This document shows positions 44,918 through 53,015 of a stretch of DNA of 64,000 bases, in pieces. Position 1 is the first letter of the stretch. The number at the start of each line of letters is the position of its first letter. The position numbers and the translations under genes are program-made. Source of the stretch: Curtobacterium sp. MCPF17_052. GTDB lineage: Bacteria > Actinomycetota > Actinomycetes > Actinomycetales > Microbacteriaceae. The stretch spans positions 1 to 64,000 of the forward strand of contig NZ_QKSD01000002.1 of the NCBI RefSeq assembly GCF_003234085.1. The letters are read 5' to 3'. Below the pieces are notes generated by a model. That model searched no databases and was not told the DNA's origin. It saw only the letters and a list, made by a program, of their open reading frames with translations.

Positions 44918-46248
44918 GCTGCGTCCAGCCCGAGGGTCTGCCGCAGTGTCGCGTCCGGGTCGTACGACTGCCGGTACACGCCCCGCTCCTGCAGCAGCGG
45001 GATCACCCGGTCGACGAACTCGTCGAGACCGTAGGGGTTCGTGTGCGGCACGACGACGAAACCGTCGGTCGCTCCCGCCTGCACGTACCGGTCGACCTCC
45101 GCGGCGATGTGCTCCGGCGTGCCGACGAAGCCGCCCCGGGTGGACACCTCGATCACCAGGTCCCGGATCGACAGGCGCTCCGCCTCGGCACGCTCGCGCC
45201 ACCCGCGGACGAGCGGCTCGACGTCACGGACGTGCCGGACCCGGCCGCGGGTGATCGGTCCGCCGTCGAGGTCCGGTTCGACCTCGGGGAGCGGACCGTC
45301 GACGTCGTACGCGGAGAGGTCGCGGTTCCAGACCTGTTCGAGGAACGCGATGGCGGTCGCCGGGCTCACCTGGGCGCGTCGGATGGCCCGTGCACGCTCC
45401 TCGGCCTCGGCGTCGCTGTCACCCAGCACGAACGTCGCCCCCGGCAGGATCACCAGGTCATCCGCCGGACGTCCGGCCCGCAGCAGCCGGGTCCGGAGGT
45501 CGTCGGAGAACCGTCGGGCGTCCTCGAACCCGGTGTGCAGCGAGAACACCACCTCCGCGCGCGTCGCCGCGAGGTCCCGGCCCTCGTCGGAGTCGCCCGC
45601 CTGCACGACGACTGGTCGGCCCTGGGGGCTCCGCGGCACCGGGAACGTCCCGGTCACGTCGAACTGGGGCCCGTGGTGGTCGACGTCCCGGATCCGGGCA
45701 CGGTCCGCGAAGTGCCCCGTCGCACGGTCCACGAGGACCGCGTCGGCCTGCCACGAGTCCCAGAGCTCCCGGGCGGTGTCGACGAACTCCGCGGCCCGGG
45801 TGTACCGGTCGGCGTGCTCCAGGAAGCCACCGCGGCGGAAGTTCGCCCCGTGGAAGGCATCCGAGCTCGTCACGACGTTCCACCCGGCGCGACCACCACT
45901 GAGGTGGTCGAGGGTCGCCAGCTGCTTCGCGAGCTCGAGCGGCTCGTTGAAGGTCGTCTGCAGGGTCCCGACCAGACCGATGTGGTCGGTGACCCCGGCC
46001 AGGGCCGCGAGGATCGTCAGCGTGTTCGGGCGCCCGACGACGTCGAGGTCGTGGATCCGGCCCTTCTGCTCCCGCAGCCGCAGTCCCTCGGCGAGGAACA
46101 CGAAGTCGAACAGTCCGCGTTCGGCGTTCCGGGCGAAGTGCTCGAAGGACGAGAACGCGATCTGGCTCTCCGCCCGGTCGTCGCTCCAGACCGTGGTGTT
46201 GTTCACGCCGGGGAAGTGCGCGGCGAGATGGACCTGACGCTTGCTCAT
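44914..46248 (-). CDS. NtaA/SnaA/DszA-family flavin monooxygenase
   Basis: 444 residues. Characteristic parts are HFPGVNNTTVWSD near the N-terminus, FLAEGLRLREQKGRIHDLDVVGRPNTLTILAALAGVTDHIGLVGTLQTTF broken over the barrel, HLSGGRAGWNVVTS and RSPQGRPVVVQAGDSDEGRDLAA. This branch includes monooxygenases of nitrilotriacetate, dibenzothiophene sulfone and, in Bacillus, acetylated S-modified cysteines (YxeK type). It is the best candidate for the C-S cleaving enzyme of the region. Coupled by ATGA overlaps on both sides. Confidence 0.92.
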   Translation of the reverse strand: MSKRQVHLAAHFPGVNNTTVWSDDRAESQIAFSSFEHFARNAERGLFDFVFLAEGLRLREQKGRIHDLDVVGRPNTLTILAALAGVTDHIGLVGTLQTTFNEPLELAKQLATLDHLSGGRAGWNVVTSSDAFHGANFRRGGFLEHADRYTRAAEFVDTARELWDSWQADAVLVDRATGHFADRARIRDVDHHGPQFDVTGTFPVPRSPQGRPVVVQAGDSDEGRDLAATRAEVVFSLHTGFEDARRFSDDLRTRLLRAGRPADDLVILPGATFVLGDSDAEAEERARAIRRAQVSPATAIAFLEQVWNRDLSAYDVDGPLPEVEPDLDGGPITRGRVRHVRDVEPLVRGWRERAEAERLSIRDLVIEVSTRGGFVGTPEHIAAEVDRYVQAGATDGFVVVPHTNPYGLDEFVDRVIPLLQERGVYRQSYDPDATLRQTLGLDAA

Positions 46249-47462
46249 GCGCGGACCTCCGGAGTTCGGGCGTAGCGGCTGACGGCGGGGGCGATCCCGA
46301 GCCGGGAGCGCAGGTCGGCCACGGGACGGGACGAGACGTCGGCGCGGAGTCCCACCGTGACGAGGGCGGGGACGAGCTGGCGCGCGATGGCCGTGCTGTC
46401 CCGAGGGGTGCGGAGCGGCCGGAGCCGGACGCCGGCGATCCCGGCATCGCGGAGCGAACCGATCCGCGCCACCAGCTCCGGAACGGTGGTCGCGAGCACC
46501 GCGGCGTCCGACCCGGACCCGAGCGCGTACGGCCGACCGGCGGCCTCGTCGAGCGCGGCCAGTTCGTCCTCGGCCAGGGCTCTCGACGGCTCGATGAGCA
46601 CCGCGAGGTCCGCGATCACCGGACGGGAGGTCCGCGACGGGTCCGTCTCCTCCAGGTGACGGATCTCGGTCACCAGGTCACGCGCCTCCCGGCCGTCGAA
46701 GCCGGGCGTGACCAGGACGACGTCCGCGACGTCCACCGCCAACGACGCCGCGTCCGCGCGGTGCGTGAGGACGAACACCGGCGGGCGACCCTGCGGCGAC
46801 CGGGGGACGATCGACGCACCGTGCACCGAGACGAACTCGCCCCGGAACTCGGCGTTGTGGATCCGGTCGCGGTCGATGAAGCGACCGGTACGGACGTCGC
46901 GGATGATCGCGTCGTCGTCCCAGCTGTCCCAGAGCCGCGAGACGACCTCGGCGACCTCACGCGCCTCCGCGAACAGGGCGGCGGCCGTCTCGTCGTCCGG
47001 TGCCGACGTGGTCGTCGGGAACGTCCGGCGGCCGAACAACGCGGACTCGCGAGCGGTCGGACTGACCTGCAGACGCCAGCCGGCCCGACCGCTCGAGACG
47101 TGGTCGAGGGTCTGCACGCTCGTCGCGACGTGGAACGGTTCCGTGTGCGTGACGCTGACCGTCGGTACCAGACCGATCTGCCGGGTGGCGGGCGCGACCG
47201 CAGCCGTCACGAGCAGGGCGTCGAGCCCGCCGACGACGGTCGTCACGTCGAGGTCGCCGTCGTCGCCGAGCGGGCCGGCGGTGAACGAGTCCTCAACGGT
47301 CACCGCGTCGACGCCGAGCCGGTCCTGTTCGACGATGACGTCCCGCCAGTGACGGAGGCTGCGGAGCCGTTCGGCGCCGGAGTCGGCGGCACGCCACGCT
47401 GCGGGGTGCCACCCGGCTCCCCGCAGCGCCGTGACGAGGGCGAAGCGATCAGGCATCTGCAC
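46245..47462 (-). CDS. LLM family oxidoreductase, divergent
   Basis: 405 residues related to the DszA/NtaA group (LVPTVSVTHTEPFHVATSVQTLDHVSSGRAGWRLQVSPTAR, read in pieces, and VPRSPQGRPPVFVLTHRADAASLAVDVADVV). It differs in the N-terminal third, where the substrate loop is shortened. Start is GTG 47462 or ATG 47456; both overlap the 33-codon leader ORF. A third LLM in tandem may form a heteromer or act on a related substrate. Confidence 0.85.
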   Translation of the reverse strand: MQMPDRFALVTALRGAGWHPAAWRAADSGAERLRSLRHWRDVIVEQDRLGVDAVTVEDSFTAGPLGDDGDLDVTTVVGGLDALLVTAAVAPATRQIGLVPTVSVTHTEPFHVATSVQTLDHVSSGRAGWRLQVSPTARESALFGRRTFPTTTSAPDDETAAALFAEAREVAEVVSRLWDSWDDDAIIRDVRTGRFIDRDRIHNAEFRGEFVSVHGASIVPRSPQGRPPVFVLTHRADAASLAVDVADVVLVTPGFDGREARDLVTEIRHLEETDPSRTSRPVIADLAVLIEPSRALAEDELAALDEAAGRPYALGSGSDAAVLATTVPELVARIGSLRDAGIAGVRLRPLRTPRDSTAIARQLVPALVTVGLRADVSSRPVADLRSRLGIAPAVSRYARTPEVRA

Positions 47463-47550
47463 CGCCCCGGTGCGTGTGTCCGGCGCGGGTCTGCTGCTCG
47501 TGGACCGTCGCCCAGGTCGTGTCCTGCTCGCGGTCGAGGGGGTCGCTCAT
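47449..47550 (-). CDS. 33-residue leader ORF of the LLM operon
   Basis: ATG at 47550 with TACCGT six bases upstream, so probably leaderless. The peptide is hydrophilic (DPLDREQDTTWATVHEQQ, then TRAGHTHRGGADA) without cysteine or membrane segment. The stop overlaps the LLM start region by 8-14 bases, so its translation would deliver ribosomes to the LLM gene, which has no good ribosome binding site. It could be a coupling leader or a real micro-protein. Confidence 0.5.
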   Translation of the reverse strand: MSDPLDREQDTTWATVHEQQTRAGHTHRGGADA

Positions 47551-47556
47551 GCCGCG

Positions 47557-47562
47557 ACGGTA
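47557..47562 (-). promoter_or_regulatory. -10 box of the LLM operon
   Basis: TACCGT on the minus strand, six bases before ATG 47550. Confidence 0.5.
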
Positions 47563-47589
47563 CGACCCCCGCCAGCGTCGGCCTCGCTC

Positions 47590-47624
47590 TGTTGCGACAC
47601 ATGACCGCGGGTTGCGTCACATGA
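47590..47624. promoter_or_regulatory. Twin 15-bp direct repeats upstream of the LLM operon
   Basis: GTTGCGACACATGAC and GTTGCGTCACATGAC start exactly 20 bp apart (47590 and 47610), two helical turns. They sit about 28-62 bases upstream of the predicted transcription start, where an activator would bind side by side on one DNA face. Confidence 0.65.
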
Positions 47625-47642
47625 CGCCGTCCCCGGCGCAGG

Positions 47643-48359
47643 TCAGCGGTCGAACACCTCCGGCAGGGTCGCCACGAAGGCGTCGAAGTGGCTGTACCAG
47701 ACGGAGTGCGCCGCACCGGGGATGCTCCGGACGTCCACACCGGACGCCGTCAGCGCCGCAGCGGTCGCGTCGTCGACGAAGTGGCTCGGGTCCGCGCGGA
47801 CGACGATCGACCCCGGCCGCGGCGGCCACGTCCCACCCGGTCCCGCGGCGATGGCCGCCGCCGTCACCGGGTCGAACCGGGAGGCTGCCCGTGCCTCCAC
47901 CTGACAGTCGCGCTCGCCGTAGTGCGGCTTCTCCGCGCGGAGCCGGTCCTCGGTCCGGCTGTCCCGTTCGGCCTCGTACTCGGCCTGCACCTCGGCCCGG
48001 TCGTACCCGCCGCGGGTCCCGAGCGGGGCGTCGACGCACACCGTGACGCCGGCGTCGAGCCGTCCGGTCGCGACGGCCGCTGTGAGCACGAGGCCACCGA
48101 ACGAGTGTCCGAGCGTGGCGACCGGTCGGACCCCCAGCACGTCGAGTGTCCCGGCCACCGCTGCAGCGGCGTCGAGGACCGTCATCGTCGGACTGCGCGG
48201 AGAGCGTCCGTGCCCGGGCAGGTCGAGGGCGACCACACGGAGGCCGCGGTCGGCCAGGAGGTCCGTGATGCGCCACCAGCTCTCCGCCGCGCCTGTCATG
48301 CCGTGGAGGAGCACCACCGTCTCGTCGCCGTCCCCGGCTGTCTCGGCGTGCAGTCGCAT
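47643..48359 (-). CDS. Alpha/beta hydrolase
   Basis: 238-residue hydrolase. Nucleophile elbow GHSFGGL, oxyanion loop LLHGMTG, and a C-terminal His in PGAAHSVWYSHFD complete the fold; the acid is probably in VVRADPSHFVDD. Substrate unknown. ATG 48359 or GTG 48365 is the start. It is in the same direction as the LLM operon, 92 bp upstream, but the repeats and promoter in between argue for separate control. Confidence 0.85.
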   Translation of the reverse strand: MRLHAETAGDGDETVVLLHGMTGAAESWWRITDLLADRGLRVVALDLPGHGRSPRSPTMTVLDAAAAVAGTLDVLGVRPVATLGHSFGGLVLTAAVATGRLDAGVTVCVDAPLGTRGGYDRAEVQAEYEAERDSRTEDRLRAEKPHYGERDCQVEARAASRFDPVTAAAIAAGPGGTWPPRPGSIVVRADPSHFVDDATAAALTASGVDVRSIPGAAHSVWYSHFDAFVATLPEVFDR

Positions 48360-48398
48360 CCCCACATCGAAGCACGGCCGATGCGTTCAACGGCGATT

Positions 48399-48419
48399 CA
48401 CCATGAGTTCCGCATGGTG
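48399..48419. promoter_or_regulatory. CACCATG-N7-CATGGTG inverted repeat
   Basis: Perfect 7-bp arms in the 163-bp divergent gap between hydrolase and desaturase. TATCGT (48445-48450) may be the desaturase -10, putting the repeat near -45, suited to a regulator. Confidence 0.5.
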
Positions 48420-48522
48420 GCGGTGGATTCGCATCTTCGACCCATATCGTCATCGCAAGCGCGATTGCGTGAACTCCTCTGCGCTGGTCGAAGGGCCGCG
48501 ATGACGGAAGGTCGGTCCCTCG

Positions 48523-49629
48523 TTGACCACCACCCCAGTCCAGTCGGGCTACACCCGCACCCGTCCCGCGACGAGCGGACGGGGCTCGAGCACATCGACG
48601 TACTCGGCGGTCCTGGCACAGGTGAAGGAGCACGACCTGCTCCGTCGCCGCACCGGGTTCTACTGGTCGCTGTTCGGGTCCTTGATCGGGACGCTCGCCC
48701 TCGCATGGGTCGCGTTCTCGTTCCTCGGTGACTCGTGGTTCCAACTGATCGTCGCCGGCGTCCTCGGGGTCCTGTTCACGCAGTTCGCCTTCTTGTCCCA
48801 CGAGGCCGCGCACCGTCAGGTCTTCGCCTCGCAGCGTTGGAACGACCGGGCCGGCCGGTACGTCGGGACCTTCCTCGTCGGCCTGTCGTACTCGTGGTGG
48901 ATGAACAAGCACACCCGGCACCACGGCAACCCGAACACGATCGGCAAGGACCCGGACATCGCGCCCGGCGTCATCGCCTTCATCCCCGAAGACGCACCCG
49001 TCACCGGGCTGAAGGGCGTGTTCACCCGGTTCCAGGGCTGGCTGTTCTTCCCGCTGCTCACCCTGGAGGGCATCAACCTGCACTGGTCCGCCGTCCGGGC
49101 CGTCGTCAGCGGCACCGGCACCACGGCGGACCGCCGCCACCGGATCATCGAGGGTTCCCTGCTCGTCGCCCGGTTCGGCATCTACCTGACCGCCGTGTTC
49201 TGGTTCCTGCCGTTCGGGATGGCGTGTGCGTTCCTCGGGGTGCAGCTGGCCGTGTTCGGCGTGATGATGGGCGCCTCGTTCGCCCCGAACCACAAGGGCA
49301 TGCCGACCATCGCGCACGACGCGAAGGTCGACTTCTTCTCCCGTCAGGTCCGCACGTCCCGCAACATCCGCGGCGGCTGGTGGGTGTCGTTCCTGATGGG
49401 CGGCCTGAACTACCAGGTCGAGCACCACCTGTTCCCCTCGATGCCCCGCCCCGCCCTCAAGCAGGCGCGGCTCCTGGTCCGGGACCACTGCGACAGCCTC
49501 GACGTGCCCTACACGGAGACCACGCTGCTGCGCTCCTACGGCATCGTCGTCGCGTACCTGAACCGCGTCGGACTCGCTGCGCGGGACCCGTTCACCTGCC
49601 CGATGGTGTCGCAGCTGCGGATCAGCTGA
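48523..49629 (+). CDS. Membrane fatty acid desaturase
   Basis: Diiron desaturase of the acyl-CoA/acyl-lipid type, 368 residues, four core membrane helices. The three His boxes are HEAAH, HTRHHGN and QVEHHLFP. It introduces double bases-pairing-independent C=C bonds into acyl chains, keeping membranes fluid, for example at low temperature. The start is TTG 48523 with GGAAGG upstream; no in-frame ATG or GTG fits better. The cytosolic N-terminus is Ser/Thr-rich. Confidence 0.92.
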   Translation: MTTTPVQSGYTRTRPATSGRGSSTSTYSAVLAQVKEHDLLRRRTGFYWSLFGSLIGTLALAWVAFSFLGDSWFQLIVAGVLGVLFTQFAFLSHEAAHRQVFASQRWNDRAGRYVGTFLVGLSYSWWMNKHTRHHGNPNTIGKDPDIAPGVIAFIPEDAPVTGLKGVFTRFQGWLFFPLLTLEGINLHWSAVRAVVSGTGTTADRRHRIIEGSLLVARFGIYLTAVFWFLPFGMACAFLGVQLAVFGVMMGASFAPNHKGMPTIAHDAKVDFFSRQVRTSRNIRGGWWVSFLMGGLNYQVEHHLFPSMPRPALKQARLLVRDHCDSLDVPYTETTLLRSYGIVVAYLNRVGLAARDPFTCPMVSQLRIS

Positions 49630-49685
49630 CCGCAGGCGGATCGTCGGTGCTTCCGCGATCCGCCTGGACCGGACAGGATCGGAGC

Positions 49686-49958
49686 ATGGTCCTCACCCCG
49701 GCGTCGGCTGCCGACGTCGCGCAGCTGGGGGCGTTCCTCCGCGATGCCGACCTGACCCTCGCAGGGCTCGACGACGAGCCGGTCCGGCTGTGGGTGGACC
49801 GCGACGCGGACGGCACGATCGTCGGCAGCACCGGGTACGAATGCAGCCGCGACGGCCGGGTCCGCGGGTCGGCGCAGAAGAGCCAGACCCAGGAACGTCA
49901 GGACGACGAGTGGCGCGCCCGGCGCGCGGACCACCAGCGGGCGCGTTCCCGTTCCTGA
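49686..49958 (+). pseudogene. Truncated GNAT acetyltransferase
   Basis: The first 50 codons (LTPASAADVAQLGAFLRDA then LTLAGLDDEPVRLWVDRDADG and VGSTGYE) match the N-terminal strands of small GNAT enzymes. After that the sequence turns into charged, Arg/Gln-rich text with no acetyl-CoA motif, and stops at 90 residues. The catalytic half is therefore missing, by deletion or frameshift. Confidence 0.65.
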
Positions 49959-49988
49959 GCAGGCCGCGAGCAGTCGGTCGCCACCGCG

Positions 49989-51107
49989 TCAGGTGCGAAC
50001 CCACCTCGGCTCGTCGTCCTCGTCCTCGTCCTCGGCCCCGGCGGAGCGCAGCTGCCACCGCTCCGCATCCGGCTCGATCACGATGTCGTCGGTCAGCCAG
50101 AACGTCTCGTCCGGTGACCAGCCAGCGAGCATCGTCGCACCGCCGTGGACGTCGATCGCCCGACCGGCTGCGGCGAGGTAGCCCTGCACGGACACGTGCA
50201 CGGCGTCGTGGTCCGCCGCGACGGCCTCGTAGTCGGGCAGGAACCAGTGCTCCTCGCGCCCGGTCGACTCCCACCACACCCGCCGTCGTGCCCACCGCGC
50301 CGGCATCGGGTAGCGCTCGACCAGGCGTGCCCAGTCCGCGGCGCCGTGCACTTCGAACACCCGGGCGCCGGCTGGCGGCTGCAGGGATCGGAGCAGGACC
50401 TCGTCGTCGCCGAAGGAGTCCTCGACCAGGGTCGACCCGGACGAGCCGAGGCCGTCGACGCGCCGCGTCGACGACGGCAGGATCGCTGCTCCGCCGGGCT
50501 CGTCACCGAACTCGTGGGGCGTCGACCACCAAGCGCCACCAGCGGAGTCCACCACGGGCCCGGCGACGCGGGATCGTCCTTCACTGGCAACGACGTTGCG
50601 CCGCCACCGGTCGAGCACCTCAGCCATCGGCCCCGAGGTCGCGACGACCTCCGGCACACCGTTCCGCACCGGCTGGGTCACCCACTGCGCCGTCCGGTCG
50701 ACGTCCGTGCCCCACCACGAGGCGGCGGGGGAGGCGACGACCGCCTCAGCCACAGCCCGGAGTGCGTTCCGCACGGACGGGAGGCCCGTGATCGCGTCCT
50801 CGACGAACGGCGGCTGCCACGGCATCGCCGAGTCGACGGAGTGCTGCAGTACGGGGAGGAACCGCATCGGATCGGTCCACGAGGCGAGCTCCGTCGCGTC
50901 GACATCGGACAGGACTGCGGCGAGAGCGTCGGCAGTGTCCTGCTCCGGCCGGAGGTCGGCGAGCAACCCGTAGCTCGCGGTGATCGGCTCGAGGAGCGCC
51001 GTGACGGCCCGGTGCACGCCCTCGTCGAGCCCCGCGGCCACGGCGAGGCAGAGCGTCCGGAACCGGGGACCGTCGAGGAGGTCGTCGAGCGTCGTCTGCT
51101 GCACCAC
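49989..51107 (-). CDS. Hypothetical cytosolic protein (372 residues)
   Basis: No recognised family. It is Trp-rich, without signal peptide or membrane helix. It starts QQTTLDDLLDGPRFRTLCLAV and ends with a highly acidic EDEDEDDEPRW tail. The GTG at 51107 (or 51104) is chosen because GGAAGGA lies just before it; the open frame further upstream has no start codon near a ribosome binding site. A dispersed-motif copy (50774-50788) is read as GLPS within the coding region. It could be a knot of enzyme-like or immunity-type sequence; I cannot say which. Confidence 0.65.
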   Translation of the reverse strand: MVQQTTLDDLLDGPRFRTLCLAVAAGLDEGVHRAVTALLEPITASYGLLADLRPEQDTADALAAVLSDVDATELASWTDPMRFLPVLQHSVDSAMPWQPPFVEDAITGLPSVRNALRAVAEAVVASPAASWWGTDVDRTAQWVTQPVRNGVPEVVATSGPMAEVLDRWRRNVVASEGRSRVAGPVVDSAGGAWWSTPHEFGDEPGGAAILPSSTRRVDGLGSSGSTLVEDSFGDDEVLLRSLQPPAGARVFEVHGAADWARLVERYPMPARWARRRVWWESTGREEHWFLPDYEAVAADHDAVHVSVQGYLAAAGRAIDVHGGATMLAGWSPDETFWLTDDIVIEPDAERWQLRSAGAEDEDEDDEPRWVRT

Positions 51108-51220
51108 CGGATCCTTCCACGCCCGGGCCGTCTCCAGGAGGATGGTGGCGGCGACGACGCTGGTCGCGCCTCCCGTCCGTGCCGACGACGACCGGCGGCC
51201 CGACCCGTGAAGGACACCCC

Positions 51221-51982
51221 ATGCAGCCCACCACCCTGACCGGATCCGTCGCCCTGGTGACCGCGGCGTCCCGCGGCATCGGTCGCGCCGTCGCACTCGA
51301 CCTGGCCGCGCACGGGGCCGATGTCGCGCTCGGTGTCCGCGATCCCGAGGCAGCGGCCGGCCTCGCCGACGAGATCCGCGCGATCGGCCGGCGTGCGGCG
51401 GTGGTGGCGATGGACGTCACCGACCTGCCCTCCTGTCGGGCCGCCGTGGACGCCGTCGTCACGGAGCTCGGGACCATCGACGTGCTCGTGAACAACGCCG
51501 GCGGTGGCATCGTCGAGGACGCGCTCGACGTCACCGAGGAGCACTTCGACACGGTGTGGGCGCTCACGACGAAGTCGACGTTCTTCGTCTCGCAGTACGT
51601 CGCCCGGCACATGCGGACGGCCGGCGGTGGATCGATCGTGAACGTCGCCTCGCAGGCCGGCCTCGTCGCCCTGCCGGGGGAGTCGGTCTACTGCCTGAGC
51701 AAGGCCGCCGTGATCCACCTGACCAAGTGCCTGGCGGTCGAGTGGGGCCAGTACGGGATCCGGGTGAACGCGGTGGCGCCGACCTTCATCGAGACGGACG
51801 GCACCGCTCCCGCCCTGTCCGACGCGGCGTTCCGGACCGACACGGTCGAGCGCATCGCGGCACTCCACCGGATCGGGCAGCCGGAGGAGGTCGCCGCGGC
51901 GGTGACGTTCCTGGCCGGCGAGGGGGCATCGCTCGTCACCGGGACCGCGCTGCCGATCGACGGAGGGTGGACGGCTCGCTGA
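51221..51982 (+). CDS. Short-chain dehydrogenase/reductase (FabG-like)
   Basis: 253-residue classical SDR. It has the cofactor motif TAASRGIGRAV, NNAGGG, catalytic Ser in NVASQAG, and Tyr-x3-Lys in VYCLSKAA; the end is TGTALPIDGGWTAR. The first Gly of TGxxxGIG is Ala-Ser in this copy, a minor change. AAGGA precedes the ATG. Substrate unknown. Its 3' end overlaps the convergent transporter gene by 47 bp. Confidence 0.9.
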   Translation: MQPTTLTGSVALVTAASRGIGRAVALDLAAHGADVALGVRDPEAAAGLADEIRAIGRRAAVVAMDVTDLPSCRAAVDAVVTELGTIDVLVNNAGGGIVEDALDVTEEHFDTVWALTTKSTFFVSQYVARHMRTAGGGSIVNVASQAGLVALPGESVYCLSKAAVIHLTKCLAVEWGQYGIRVNAVAPTFIETDGTAPALSDAAFRTDTVERIAALHRIGQPEEVAAAVTFLAGEGASLVTGTALPIDGGWTAR

Positions 51983-52991
51983 CCGGCACCGGTGCGCGAA
52001 CTGCGCTCCGGACACGGTGCGCGACGAACAGGGCGACGGACGCGACGAGGATCCACACGACGAGCGTGACCAGCGCACCCGCCGCACCGGCGCCGTCGAA
52101 GTAGCTGGTCGCCGTGACGGCTCCGAACGCGGCCCCCGGGGGGAGTGCCCCGCCGACAGCGGCGAGCACCGGCGGCAGCAGGTGGTTGCTGATCGTCGCG
52201 CCGCTGGTCGCGTTGCCGAGGGTGGTGAACAGCAGGGTGGAGAGGACGACGCCCATCGGTCCGACGATCGACGTGATCGCGAGCGTGGACAGTGACACCG
52301 CGACCGCGAGGAGCGACAGCACCGCGATCACGGCTCCGGTCGCTGCCGGGACGGCGCCGTCGACCGGACCGGCGATCACCGCCACGACGATCGCCGCGGC
52401 GACACTCCCCACCACGGTCACGACGATGCGGACCCGGAGCCGGGCGAGGGCGGCGAGGGCGTTCATGACCTGCGCCAGGATGAATGCCGCGAGCGTGGTG
52501 CCGAACACCAGGTAGAACCCGGCGATCCCCTGCGAGTCGCTGGTGGACAGCGGGACGAGGTCCTGCGTGCGGACGATGTCGCTGCCGCCGGCCTGTGCGA
52601 CCCGGCTGAGCATCGTCGTCGCGGCGGCGGTGGCGCTCCGTCCGTTCGCACCGGCGGTGTACAGCGTCGACCCGTCGGCTTCCGGGACGAGCGCGGCGAC
52701 GACGTCGTGGGAACGCACGAGCTCCTCGGCCGCGGTGGTTGTCCTGACGCTGCGCACGTCGGCCGAGTCACCGAGCGCGGTGGTGGCGGCACGGGCCAGT
52801 TGTGCGTTCGCCACGGCGACGGGGAGGTGGTGCGGGACGGGCGACTTCTGGAGCCCGATGTAGAGCCCCGCGAACGCGCCGGCGACGGTCATCGCGACGA
52901 TCACCTGGGTGATCAGGACCGGGAGGACCCGGCGGAGCGGCGGGTGTGGAGCGGGCGGTGTCATCCGGTTAGTAATCGATTCATTACTCAT
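51936..52991 (-). CDS. YhgE/ABC-2-like membrane transporter
   Basis: 351 residues. One N-terminal helix (LPVLITQVIVAMTVAGAFAGLYIGL, less its ends) is followed by an external domain of about 130 residues and five or six helices. This layout is that of YhgE/Pip-type and ABC-2 permease-like exporters. Next to a TetR repressor, it probably exports a toxic compound. ATG 52991 has TATCAT eight bases upstream, implying a leaderless mRNA; ATG 52964 is an alternative start. Confidence 0.78.
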   Translation of the reverse strand: MSNESITNRMTPPAPHPPLRRVLPVLITQVIVAMTVAGAFAGLYIGLQKSPVPHHLPVAVANAQLARAATTALGDSADVRSVRTTTAAEELVRSHDVVAALVPEADGSTLYTAGANGRSATAAATTMLSRVAQAGGSDIVRTQDLVPLSTSDSQGIAGFYLVFGTTLAAFILAQVMNALAALARLRVRIVVTVVGSVAAAIVVAVIAGPVDGAVPAATGAVIAVLSLLAVAVSLSTLAITSIVGPMGVVLSTLLFTTLGNATSGATISNHLLPPVLAAVGGALPPGAAFGAVTATSYFDGAGAAGALVTLVVWILVASVALFVAHRVRSAVRAPVPVSEPSTLRRSAARSR

Positions 52992-53009
52992 GGCATCGGA
53001 TGATACCCT
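52971..53009. promoter_or_regulatory. TetR operator and overlapping divergent promoters
   Basis: AGTAAT-CGATTC-ATTACT (52971-52988) is a 6-bp-arm inverted repeat lying over the first codons of the transporter. Next to it, TATCAT (minus strand, 53005-53000) and TACCCT (plus strand, 53004-53009) are -10 boxes for the two genes and overlap by two bases. A repressor bound here would block both. Confidence 0.65.
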
Positions 53010-53015
53010 CGTGAC

